NCBI RefSeq assembly: GCF_022829365.1
Contig: NZ_JAKSYJ010000119.1
Coordinates: forward strand, 310,001 to 374,000
Direction of reading: 5' to 3'
DNA: 64,000 bases
Origin: Methylobacterium sp. J-077
GTDB taxonomy: Bacteria; Pseudomonadota; Alphaproteobacteria; Rhizobiales; Beijerinckiaceae
Shown one piece after another: positions 51,394 through 59,386 of the stretch. The position numbers and the translations under genes are program-made. Positions within the stretch are counted from its first letter, which is position 1. Each line of letters starts with the position of its first letter. The notes under the pieces were generated by a model. That model was not told where the DNA came from. It made no database searches and saw only the letters and a program-made list of their open reading frames with translations.

Positions 51394-51711
51394 ATGCCCG
51401 TCTACGAATACGCCTGTGCGGCCTGCGGGCCGTTCACCGCCATGCGGCCGATGGCGGAGTTCAAGGATCCGCACGCTTGCCCGGATTGCGGGGAGGCCTG
51501 CGCGCGGGCCTTCCTCACCGCCCCGCGCATTTCCGGGATGGATGCGGGGCTCACGGCGGCCCACGCCACCAACGAGCGCAGCCGGCACGCGCCGCGACGC
51601 TCTGGCAGCCACGGCGCGGGCTGCGGCTGCTGCACGCCGAAGAAGACGGCCGCGGCGCCGGCCGCCGCCAAGAGCTTTCCGAGCGCGCGGCCCTGGATGA
51701 TCAGCCACTGA
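51394..51711 (+). CDS. fmdB: FmdB-type zinc-ribbon protein
   Basis: A 105-residue protein with an N-terminal zinc ribbon: [12 protein letters not shown] ... CPDCGEAC with cysteines C8, C11, C29, C32 and C36. The rest is basic, with a glycine/cysteine cluster (GAGCGCCTP). FmdB was described beside formamidase as a putative regulator; many members are of unknown role. It lies between fmdA and amiE and is bracketed by palindromic repeats on both sides. Confidence 0.85.
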   Translation: MPVYEYACAACGPFTAMRPMAEFKDPHACPDCGEACARAFLTAPRISGMDAGLTAAHATNERSRHAPRRSGSHGAGCGCCTPKKTAAAPAAAKSFPSARPWMISH

Positions 51712-51761
51712 ACCAGCCCTTCCCCCTCCGCGGGCTTACGGACTCGCAGCTCACGAACGCG

Positions 51762-51804
51762 GCGCGGGTCCCCTCTCCCGTGCGGGAGAGGGGGCGCGTC
51801 GCAG
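51762..51804. repeat. Single palindromic module (amide operon)
   Basis: GCGCGGGTCCCCTCTCCCG followed by TGCGGGAGAGGG. Its left part is the exact reverse complement of the right module of the doublets at 45.0 and 51.2 kb. It lies between the FmdB-type gene and amiE and is the third site of this family in the same operon. Confidence 0.85.
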
Positions 51805-51890
51805 CCTTCACAGCTCGATGTTCGAACACGCCCCCCAGCGATGGGGGGAGCCGGTGCCTTGAGAGTCAAATAGTAGGAGGAATCCTCACC

Positions 51891-52946
51891 ATGATGCACG
51901 GAGACATCTCGTCCAGCCAGGACAGCGTCGGCGTCGCCGTCGTCAACTACAAGATGCCGCGGCTCCATACCCGCGCCGAGGTGCTGGAGAACGCCAAGGC
52001 GATCGGCAAGATGATCATCGGCATGAAGACCGGCCTCCCCGGTCTCGACCTGGTGATCTTTCCCGAATACTCGACCCACGGCATCATGTACGACGCCGCC
52101 GAGATGTACGAGACGGCCTCCTCGGTACCCGGCGCCGAGACCGAGGTGTTCGCCGCCGCCTGCCGCGAGGCCAAGGTCTGGGGCGTGTTCTCGCTCACCG
52201 GCGAGCGCCACGAGGAACACCCCAACAAGGCGCCCTACAACACCCTGATCCTGATGAACGACCAGGGCGCGATCGTGCAGAAGTACCGCAAGATCATGCC
52301 CTGGACGCCGATCGAGGGCTGGTATCCGGGCGACCGCACCTATGTGTCGGACGGGCCGAAGGGCCTGAAGATCAGCCTGATCATCTGCGACGACGGCAAT
52401 TATCCCGAGATCTGGCGCGACTGCGCCATGCGCGGCGCCGAGCTGATCATCCGCTGCCAGGGCTACATGTACCCGGCGAAAGAACAGCAGATCGTGATCT
52501 CGAAGGCGATGGCGTTCGCCAACAACGTCTACGTGGCGGTCTCGAACGCCGCCGGGTTCGACGGCGTCTATACATACTTCGGCCACTCGGCGATCATCGG
52601 CTTCGACGGCCGCACGCTCGGTGAGTGCGGCGAGGAGGAGATGGGCATCCAGTACGCCGCGCTCTCAAAATTCCTGATCCGGGATTTCCGCGCCCACGGC
52701 CAATCCGAGAACCACCTCTTCAAGCTGCTGCACCGCGGCTATACCGGCATGATCAACTCCAAGGAAAACCGGCACGGGATGTCGGAATGCCCCTACGAGT
52801 TCTACCGGCGCTGGATCGAGGATCCCGACGGAACCCGCGACGCCGTTCGCGCCATAACCCGGCAGAGCGTCGGCACCGAGGAATGCCCGATCGAGGGCAT
52901 CCCGTTCGTCGGCAAGGGTGAGGGCGCGCCCGACCCGGTTCGCTGA
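51891..52946 (+). CDS. amiE: Aliphatic amidase
   Basis: A 351-residue nitrilase-superfamily amidase that hydrolyses short aliphatic amides (acetamide, propionamide) to ammonia and the acid. The residue numbering matches Pseudomonas AmiE exactly: E59 (VIFPEYS), K134 (KYRKIMPW), E142 (IEGWYPG) and C166 ([12 protein letters not shown]), which also fixes the start ATG at 51891 (MMHGDISSS). AGGAGG lies ten bases upstream. It may be read from the operon and from a promoter of its own. The ClpP-like gene follows 11 bp later. Confidence 0.96.
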   Translation: MMHGDISSSQDSVGVAVVNYKMPRLHTRAEVLENAKAIGKMIIGMKTGLPGLDLVIFPEYSTHGIMYDAAEMYETASSVPGAETEVFAAACREAKVWGVFSLTGERHEEHPNKAPYNTLILMNDQGAIVQKYRKIMPWTPIEGWYPGDRTYVSDGPKGLKISLIICDDGNYPEIWRDCAMRGAELIIRCQGYMYPAKEQQIVISKAMAFANNVYVAVSNAAGFDGVYTYFGHSAIIGFDGRTLGECGEEEMGIQYAALSKFLIRDFRAHGQSENHLFKLLHRGYTGMINSKENRHGMSECPYEFYRRWIEDPDGTRDAVRAITRQSVGTEECPIEGIPFVGKGEGAPDPVR

Positions 52947-52957
52947 GAGACAGGCCC

Positions 52958-53527
52958 ATGGATACCACCCCCCTCGGCCCGACCGCGTTCCGCAGCCCTG
53001 CCGTGCTGCTGTCGGGCCCGGTCGACTACGACATGTACAAGGATTTCCGCCGGCAATTCGCCAATGCCGGCGAGCGCGCGATCGTCGTGGTCGAGCTCTC
53101 GACGCTGGGCGGCGACCCGGAGGTCGCCCGGATGATGGGCGAGGACATCCGCTACCACAGCGAGATGAGCCCGGACCGCCGCTTCGTCTTCCTCGGCAAG
53201 GCGGCGATCTACTCGGCCGGCACCACCTTCATGAGCTTCTTCGCCCGGCCGAACCGCTACCTCACCCGGGGCACGCGGCTGATGATCCACGAGCGCAAGA
53301 TGAACAAGGAGCTCCACGTCCAGGGCCCGCTCACCACCTGCGTCGCCGCCGTGAAGGCGACGCTGCACGAGATCGAATGCTCGATCGTCATCCAGAACGA
53401 GGGGTTTTCGAACCTGATCCAGGGCTCGGACGTGACCCTGGACGAGGTCCTGGAGAAAGCGCCGGCCAATTGGTACCTCGAGGCGGAGGAAGCAAAGGCG
53501 CGGGGGCTGATCGAGGCGGTGCTCTGA
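52958..53527 (+). CDS. ClpP-fold serine protease-like protein
   Basis: A 189-residue protein with the ClpP/crotonase fold. ELSTLGGDPEVARMMGEDIRY matches the ClpP PGG loop; the Ser region is KAAIYSAGTTFMS (S86) and the His is H111 (TRLMIHERKMNK), which align with the ClpP Ser and His. The third catalytic residue cannot be fixed by eye. It is shorter and more diverged than house-keeping ClpP, no ATPase gene (clpX, clpA) is adjacent, and no signal peptide is present. It lies 11 bp after amiE and is the last gene of the amide operon. Confidence 0.75.
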   Translation: MDTTPLGPTAFRSPAVLLSGPVDYDMYKDFRRQFANAGERAIVVVELSTLGGDPEVARMMGEDIRYHSEMSPDRRFVFLGKAAIYSAGTTFMSFFARPNRYLTRGTRLMIHERKMNKELHVQGPLTTCVAAVKATLHEIECSIVIQNEGFSNLIQGSDVTLDEVLEKAPANWYLEAEEAKARGLIEAVL

Positions 53528-53626
53528 GCGGCCGCATCCGCGACGTCATCTTGAGGTCCTGAAGCGTAACCGAGATCTCCAATCGGAGGAGCGGTCCAAA
53601 AATCCGCGGGTTCTCGGCGGCCCTCA

Positions 53627-53720
53627 CCGTCCTTGCGAGCGCAGCGAAGCAACCTAGGGATGCGCCCGGCTCGGACATCGCGCGCCGCATCGGGTCGCCT
53701 CGCTAAGCTCGCGACGACGG
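53627..53720. repeat. 94-bp REP/MITE-like palindrome, copy C
   Basis: Third copy, in the orientation of copy B and the most diverged: left end CCGTCCTTGCGAGCG, GAAGCAACCTAGGG core and the right arm eroded to GCTCGCGACGACGG. It lies between the end of the amide operon and the LysR gene. Confidence 0.75.
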
Positions 53721-53794
53721 CGCGAGATGGATCGAAGCTCGATCACGAAATTGAATAGGTTCTTGGCTTGGTCCCGCGCAAATTCGGCGCCGCC

Positions 53795-54697
53795 TCAGAG
53801 GCGCGGGGCGTCGGAGGCCAGCCGGAGGGCAAGGGTCTCGACGAAGAGGCGCGTTCGTATCGGCGTGCCGATGGCTCCGGGCCAGACGGCCTGAACCGGA
53901 ACGGCCGGCGGCTCGAACGCGGGCAGGACAATTTTCAAACAGCCCTGATCGAGATCGTCCCGGACCTGCCAGAGGGGGGCCAGGCCGAGGCCGGCGCCCG
54001 CGACCACGGCCGCGTTGGCGGAGGCGGCATCGTTGCAGCGGAAGGCGCCACGGACCGGAATGCGCGCGACCGTGCCGTCGATCGTCAGAGGCCAGGCATC
54101 CCCTTCCGGTCCGAAGGTGCGCACGACGCAATCGTGATCGGCGAGGTCTCGGGGCCCCAGCGGCAGCCCGCGGCGCGCGAGGTAGGGCGGCGACCCGACA
54201 ATCACCCGCCGAAGCTGTGCGAGGGGGCGCATCTTCAGGTGGGACGGACCCGGATCGCCGATCCGGATCGCCAGATCGAGCCTGTCCTCGATCAGGTTGG
54301 CGATTCCGTCCGACAGGACGAGTTCGATCTCGACATGCGGATGCCGCGCCAGGAACGCCGCTGCGGCCGGGACGACGTGCTTCGGTGCGAACAGGACCGA
54401 GGCGCCGATCCGCAATAGGCCCGCGACTCGGGCGCTCTCGCGCCCGATCTCCGCACGGGCGAGTTCGATCTCGGTCAGCGCGGCCTTCACCCGGGCATGG
54501 AAGGCGAGGCCGGCGGAGGTCGGCTGGAGCCGTCGCGTCGTGCGCCGGATCAGTTCGACTCCGAACTCGCGCTCCAGAGCCGACAGGGCGCGGCTGATCG
54601 ATTGAAGCGAGACGTCGAGATGATGGGCGGCGGCGGTCAGGCTACCGCGATCGACGATCTCGATGAAGGCTCTGTAGCGCTCGAGGTTCGCCGCCAT
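53795..54697 (-). CDS. LysR family transcriptional regulator
   Basis: A 300-residue LysR-type regulator with an N-terminal winged helix (LERYRAFIEIVDRGSLTAAA, then HHLDVSLQSISRALSALERE) and a periplasmic-binding-like effector domain. The VELIRRTTRRLQPTSAG segment is typical of the CrgA/DmlR-like subgroup. The start ATG at 54697 (MAANLERY) was preferred over a GTG six bases further out. It is divergent from an MFS exporter gene with 107 bp between start codons, the usual layout of a regulator and its target. Confidence 0.93.
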   Translation of the reverse strand: MAANLERYRAFIEIVDRGSLTAAAHHLDVSLQSISRALSALEREFGVELIRRTTRRLQPTSAGLAFHARVKAALTEIELARAEIGRESARVAGLLRIGASVLFAPKHVVPAAAAFLARHPHVEIELVLSDGIANLIEDRLDLAIRIGDPGPSHLKMRPLAQLRRVIVGSPPYLARRGLPLGPRDLADHDCVVRTFGPEGDAWPLTIDGTVARIPVRGAFRCNDAASANAAVVAGAGLGLAPLWQVRDDLDQGCLKIVLPAFEPPAVPVQAVWPGAIGTPIRTRLFVETLALRLASDAPRL

Positions 54698-54804
54698 TCT
54701 CACGCTTTCAGCAACAAATTCTGGCTGGGCGAGACGATTGTCGCCGTCCTGGAGGAGAATTAGCGTTCAGGGCCTGCCGCTACAACAAACTGTGGACATC
54801 CGTC

Positions 54805-56040
54805 ATGACGACATCCGTGCCCGGCGCCGTGATCCCCAATCCCAGATCTGAGCGGGTGGCGCGCGGATTGACCCTGATCTTCGCCGTCGTCGCCGGCGTG
54901 ATCGTCCTCAGCCTCTACGCGTCGCAACCGCTCTCGGGCGTGATCGGCCCGTCCCTCGGTTTCGGGGGGACCGAGACGGGCCTCGTGACGACGATCACGT
55001 TGCTGGGCTATGCGGCCGGCCTGTTCCTCCTCGTGCCGCTGACGGATCTGGCCGAGAACCGTGCTCTGATCACGCGGACGCTCGGCGCTGGCGTGATCGC
55101 CTTGGCCGGTGCCGCCGCGGCACCGTCGGCGCCGCTCTTCCTCACGGCCTCGTTCCTCGTCGGCGTGACCGCGAGCGCGATCCAGATGCTGGTGCCGACC
55201 GCGGCGGCCCTGGCGCCGGTCTCCGAGCGCGGACGCGTCGTCGGGAACGTCATGAGCGGCCTGATGCTGGGGATCCTGCTGTCACGCCCGGCCGCCAGCC
55301 TCGTCGCCGAATATGCCGGCTGGCGCTGGTTCTACGGCATCCTGGCCGGGCTCGTGGCTTTGCTGACGATCGTGCTGGCCCGAATCGTGCCCGAGCGGCA
55401 TCCGTCCGAGATAGCATCCTATCCGCGCCTGATCGCATCGCTGTTCGCCTTGCTGAGACAGGAGCCCATGCTGAGGCGCCGTTCCGCCTCGCAGGGTCTG
55501 TGCATGGGCGCCTTCGGGGTGTTCTGGACCTCAGTGGCGCTGCGGCTGGCCGAGCCGCCGTTCGGTCTGAGCCAGACCGGAATCGCCGTCTTCGCCCTGG
55601 CGGGGGCGGCCGGCGCCGTGGTGGCGCCCATCGCCGGCCGTGCCGGCGACCGGGGCTTGACGCGCCCCGCCACAATCCTCGCGCATCTCGCCATTCTCGG
55701 CGGCATGGCACTGGCGGCCTGCGGTGGCGCGGAGGTGACCGGTATCCTGCCAGCCCCCCTCGCCCTCGGGGCGCTGGTGCTGGCGGCCGTGATCCTTGAT
55801 CTCGGCGTGATTGGCGATCAGACGCTCGGGCGGCGGGCGATCAACATGGTGCAGACAGAAGCCCGTGGGCGCCTGAACGGGTTGTTCACAGGCCTATTCT
55901 TCATCGGGGCGGCGGCGGGCTCGAGTGTTTCCGGCCTCGCATGGGTTCAGTCCGGTTGGGGCGGAGTTTGCGCGGTCGGCGCCCTGTTCGGCGGCGCCGC
56001 CCTCGTTCTGTCCCTCACCGACGGGCATCAGGCGGCCTGA
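54805..56040 (+). CDS. Major facilitator superfamily transporter
   Basis: A 411-residue membrane protein with about 12 predicted helices. The loop motifs LTDLAENRALITRT (after helix 2) and GRAGDRGLTR (after helix 8) are the modified MFS A-type motifs. The hydrophobic start VVAGVIVLSLYASQPLSGVI resembles the YnfM/DHA1-like subgroup of exporters. The substrate is unknown. It is divergent from the LysR gene, which probably regulates it, and convergent with an SDR gene. Confidence 0.9.
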   Translation: MTTSVPGAVIPNPRSERVARGLTLIFAVVAGVIVLSLYASQPLSGVIGPSLGFGGTETGLVTTITLLGYAAGLFLLVPLTDLAENRALITRTLGAGVIALAGAAAAPSAPLFLTASFLVGVTASAIQMLVPTAAALAPVSERGRVVGNVMSGLMLGILLSRPAASLVAEYAGWRWFYGILAGLVALLTIVLARIVPERHPSEIASYPRLIASLFALLRQEPMLRRRSASQGLCMGAFGVFWTSVALRLAEPPFGLSQTGIAVFALAGAAGAVVAPIAGRAGDRGLTRPATILAHLAILGGMALAACGGAEVTGILPAPLALGALVLAAVILDLGVIGDQTLGRRAINMVQTEARGRLNGLFTGLFFIGAAAGSSVSGLAWVQSGWGGVCAVGALFGGAALVLSLTDGHQAA

Positions 56041-56075
56041 AACGGCCGCGGACGCCCGTCGTCGGGCTCAATCTT

Positions 56076-56921
56076 TCATCCCTGTGGGTAATCCGCCCCC
56101 AAACTCGTCTCGCGCCACGCCTCGATCTCGGCGAGGCTCTGCTTCAGCCGGTCGGTGACCGCGTCGTAGCCCCAGGCGCCGAGCACGAGGTGGCGGGGCG
56201 GTTTGTCGATCTCGGTCACCCGGATCATCGCCTCGCCGGCCCGAACGGGATCGCCGGCCTGGGTGCCGCTCTTCTCGGAGGTGGCCTTGAGGCGCGCGCC
56301 GGCGGTCTCGGCGTAGTCGGAGATCGTGCTCGGAGTCTGGATCAGGGAGCGGCCGGCCCAGTCGGTGCGGAACGGGCCCGGCTCGATGCAGGTGACCTTG
56401 ATGCCGATCGGCCCGGCCTCGGCGGCGAGCGCGTCGGAGAAGCCTTCCACGGCATGCTTGGTGGCGGCGTAGTAGCCGGAGCCCGGGAAGCCGACGAATC
56501 CGGCCACCGAGGTGACGTTGAGGATATGGCCGGAGCGCTGCGCCCGCATGGTCGGCAGCACCGCCCGGGTCAGGGCGAACAGGCCGAACACGTTGGCGTC
56601 GAACTGGGCGCGGATCTTGTCCTCCTCGCCCTCCTCGATCGAGGCTTGGTAGCCGTAGCCGGCGTTGTTCACCAGCACGTCGATCCGCCCGAATTTCGTC
56701 GCTGCTTCACTCACCGCCTGGGCGATCTGGCCCGCATCGGTGACGTCCAGGGAGATCGCCAGGACCCGGTCGGCCGCGCCTTCCGCCAGGTCGGCCACCT
56801 TGGCCCGGTCGCGGGCGGTCACCACCGCCCGCCAGCCCCGGGCGATGACGAGCCTGGCCAGCTCTAGGCCGAAGCCGGTGGAGCAGCCGGTGATGAACCA
56901 GACCGGTTGGGTGTTTGCCAT
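56076..56921 (-). CDS. Short-chain dehydrogenase/reductase
   Basis: A 281-residue classical SDR. The nucleotide motif is ITGCSTGFGLELA, with NNAGYGYQ and the catalytic serine/tyrosine/lysine in NVTSVAGFVG and YYAATKHAVEG. The arginine after the first strand (TARDR) suggests NADPH. The C-terminus resembles the 3-oxoacyl-type or retinol-type SDRs (PGPFRTDWAGRSL). The substrate is unknown. It lies 20 bp after the cytochrome gene on the same strand, so they could be co-transcribed. Confidence 0.92.
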   Translation of the reverse strand: MANTQPVWFITGCSTGFGLELARLVIARGWRAVVTARDRAKVADLAEGAADRVLAISLDVTDAGQIAQAVSEAATKFGRIDVLVNNAGYGYQASIEEGEEDKIRAQFDANVFGLFALTRAVLPTMRAQRSGHILNVTSVAGFVGFPGSGYYAATKHAVEGFSDALAAEAGPIGIKVTCIEPGPFRTDWAGRSLIQTPSTISDYAETAGARLKATSEKSGTQAGDPVRAGEAMIRVTEIDKPPRHLVLGAWGYDAVTDRLKQSLAEIEAWRETSLGADYPQG

Positions 56922-56941
56922 GGTGATTCGTTCCGTGGTGA

Positions 56942-58885
56942 TCAGGGCGTCGCCGCCGGCTCGGTTAGGGTATCGATCGACAGCAGGTAGGCGATCAGCG
57001 CGTCCTGGTCTTGGCGCGACACGCCGGTGCCGGCATCCGCCCAGTAGCCGTGGCCTTCGCCGGTAACGCGCGCGATGCGTGCCGTATCCGACGATTTATT
57101 CGCAGCGATGACCTTCGCCCTCAGGTCCCGGTCGATCAGGCCGCGCAGGCTATTCGTGGGATCGGGGGCGATGCCGCGGTACACCGTCCCCGGAACGCCG
57201 AGCTGAGTCTCCGGATCGGAACCGACCGCGATGCCCGAATCGTGCAGGTACGGCGCCGTCCAGGCCAGCCCGACGAGGTTCGGAACCTTGTAGCCGCCTT
57301 CGGTCCCGCCCTGCCCCCAGGCGAGCTGCACCTGAGCGAGCGTGTCGCCCGCGAGCGGCACCGGCACGATCACCGGATCGGCCGGCAGCGGGAACGGCGT
57401 GTCGGTCGAGAAGAGCGTCGGCGGTGACAGCCGCGCCTCCATCTTGGCCCCGGCCCGGGCGCGGGTCGGCTCGGTGCCGATCTCGGCTTCCGGGATGATC
57501 CGGTGGTTCGTTAGCGCCGGGCCGGCATGGCAGGTGCCGCAGCCGGCCTTCTCGAACACGGCGCGCCCGGCCTGGACGGCGGCGGAATCCTGTTTCGCGG
57601 CCGGAGGGTGCAGCAGGTTCTGGAACGCAGACATGGCGTTGTTGGCGTGGTTGACCGGCTCCCCGGGCACCGAGGTGAACAAGCCGTTGTCGGTGACGTA
57701 GTTGGTCGCCGGATAGGTCGGCAGCACCGCGTAGCTGTTGAGCCCGGGCGAAGCCGGCGTCGGGTCGACGCTGCGCAGCACCTCGGAGGGCTTGCGGGAC
57801 TCGCCGGGCCTGTATCGGAAGGACTCGGTGGCCGCACCGCGCAAGACGATGCCGAGATAGGTCTCGGGCTCCATGCCGAACAGCCAAGGTGCGGCGGCGG
57901 CGAGCTGGGTCGTGTCGGAATTGGCGGCGTGGACGTTGTTGTTGAGCGACGACAGGCCGGCGAACGGCCCGATCGCCTCGCGCCCGCTCCAGCTGTAGGG
58001 CTCGCCGTAGGCAGAGAAGCTCGACGGGATCGAGGTCGGGTTGGTCACCCGGTCGGCGGAGGAATCGAAGCTGCCCGGCGGCCAGCTCGCGACCTGGACC
58101 TTGGTGGCCGCCTCCACGGCCTCGGCATCCGGCAGGGCCGGCGCGTCGCTGGTGTCGCCCGCCTGCGGAGGATCCGCCTCCGGCACGCTCGCATGCATGA
58201 AGTAGGCGGAGGAGTTCTTGGCCAGCGCCATCAGCAGCCCGGCATTGAGATCGGTGTTGGGCGCCCCCTCTACGACCTTGCCGGTGCCCGGATCGACCGC
58301 CGCGTGGCACAGGGCGCAGGTGATGCCCATGCGCAGATGCCCTCGATCGGAGAAGGTCTTGATCCCGATGATGAAAGCGCCGCCCTTCGGCACGTCGAGC
58401 CCGGTCGGGACCAGTTCACCCTTACGGTAGGTCCGGTTGCCGACGCGCATGTCCTGGGCCATGGCGACTTGGAGATTGGTGGTGCCTTGCCCGCCGAGCT
58501 TGGCCACAGCGAGGGCGACCTGCGTCGGCGTCAGGCCGCCATCGAGCATGCCCATCACGTCGGTCAGGAACACCTCGTTGCCGAACGTCTCCTGGTAGAA
58601 GGCCTGCCGACCACGTTCGACCATGGCGGGATCGATCGCAACGGCGCCGCTCCCGGCCGAGAGCGCCTTGCGACCCGCCTCGGTTCCGTTGAGCCGGTCC
58701 GCCTCCGCGCGCGAGACCCGGCGCCCGAGGACGTCGAAGGCGGTCTGGATCGGGTAGCGGTCGGGGTTCAGCAGGTCGGCCCGGTCGGGCATCGGCGCGT
58801 AGCTGAACCGGCCGAGACCGAGCGTGGCACCGGCCGCGACGGTTGCGAGGCCGGCGACGAGGAGGATGCGGCGGGGCCAACCCAT
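56942..58885 (-). CDS. Di-heme cytochrome c-like exported protein
   Basis: A 647-residue protein with an N-terminal membrane/signal segment (ILLVAGLATVAAGATLGLG). Two haem c sites are present: CALCH at 190-194 and CGTCH at 449-453, in a large protein with no MauG-type conserved Tyr/His region that I can verify. The order of segments (two separated CXXCH sites, GTEGGYKVPNLVGLAWTAPY near the end, DQDALIAYLLSID at the C-terminus) resembles the large di-haem c-type family around bacterial peroxidases. Maturation would need the Ccm system, not present here. Function is unknown: electron transfer or peroxidase-like. Confidence 0.8.
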   Translation of the reverse strand: MGWPRRILLVAGLATVAAGATLGLGRFSYAPMPDRADLLNPDRYPIQTAFDVLGRRVSRAEADRLNGTEAGRKALSAGSGAVAIDPAMVERGRQAFYQETFGNEVFLTDVMGMLDGGLTPTQVALAVAKLGGQGTTNLQVAMAQDMRVGNRTYRKGELVPTGLDVPKGGAFIIGIKTFSDRGHLRMGITCALCHAAVDPGTGKVVEGAPNTDLNAGLLMALAKNSSAYFMHASVPEADPPQAGDTSDAPALPDAEAVEAATKVQVASWPPGSFDSSADRVTNPTSIPSSFSAYGEPYSWSGREAIGPFAGLSSLNNNVHAANSDTTQLAAAAPWLFGMEPETYLGIVLRGAATESFRYRPGESRKPSEVLRSVDPTPASPGLNSYAVLPTYPATNYVTDNGLFTSVPGEPVNHANNAMSAFQNLLHPPAAKQDSAAVQAGRAVFEKAGCGTCHAGPALTNHRIIPEAEIGTEPTRARAGAKMEARLSPPTLFSTDTPFPLPADPVIVPVPLAGDTLAQVQLAWGQGGTEGGYKVPNLVGLAWTAPYLHDSGIAVGSDPETQLGVPGTVYRGIAPDPTNSLRGLIDRDLRAKVIAANKSSDTARIARVTGEGHGYWADAGTGVSRQDQDALIAYLLSIDTLTEPAATP

Positions 58886-59386
58886 GGATCGTCTTCGATA
58901 TCCGTGGCCGATCCGGCCTGCGGGTGTGCGGGGATCGGCGGCCGGCGATCAACGGATATTCGTCGGTGAAGTTCACCCCGGCGGGGGGGACCGGGTGTCA
59001 CGTTCGCGACACCATCCGACGTCGGCAAGACTCGCAATCCAGATGGGATGAACGATTCCTCACTCTGGACAGGTCGACGATCCGACGCGCGCTTAGGCGC
59101 AAAGTACCGGCACCTCTCACGGCCTACAACAGCGCCAAGCAATTTTTCTGATCGTCTACCAAAGACTTTTTCAGCAGCACGTCCGGGTCATTATGCGTTA
59201 GCATGATGTAACGGACGTGTTTGTACTGCAATGCCGCAAATCTTAGATGCGACGCAACAGTGCTGACGGTCAGAAATTTGGTCGACCGTGTGCCGGAACC
59301 CTTCGGGCTCCGCGCCGCCGGCCGGTAACAGACTCGGAGACGGCCGGCGCCGAGGCCGGTCGGACATTCGGGCCGGAGGGAGGATC
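58886..59386. other. 501-bp intergenic region upstream of the CoA-transferase
   Basis: No coding potential seen. The right half (59120-59290) is less GC-rich than the surroundings. It contains an 8-bp inverted repeat (59178-59219, described separately). It is the divergent spacer of the cytochrome and CoA-transferase genes and must hold their promoters, but no consensus pair could be picked out. Confidence 0.6.
59178..59219. promoter_or_regulatory. Inverted repeat upstream of the CoA-transferase gene
   Basis: CACGTCCG (59178-59185) and CGGACGTG (59212-59219) around a 26-bp spacer that itself contains TCAT ... ATGA. It lies in an unusually AT-rich stretch about 170 bp before the start codon. 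It is a candidate operator or leader hairpin; the regulator is unknown. Confidence 0.45.
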
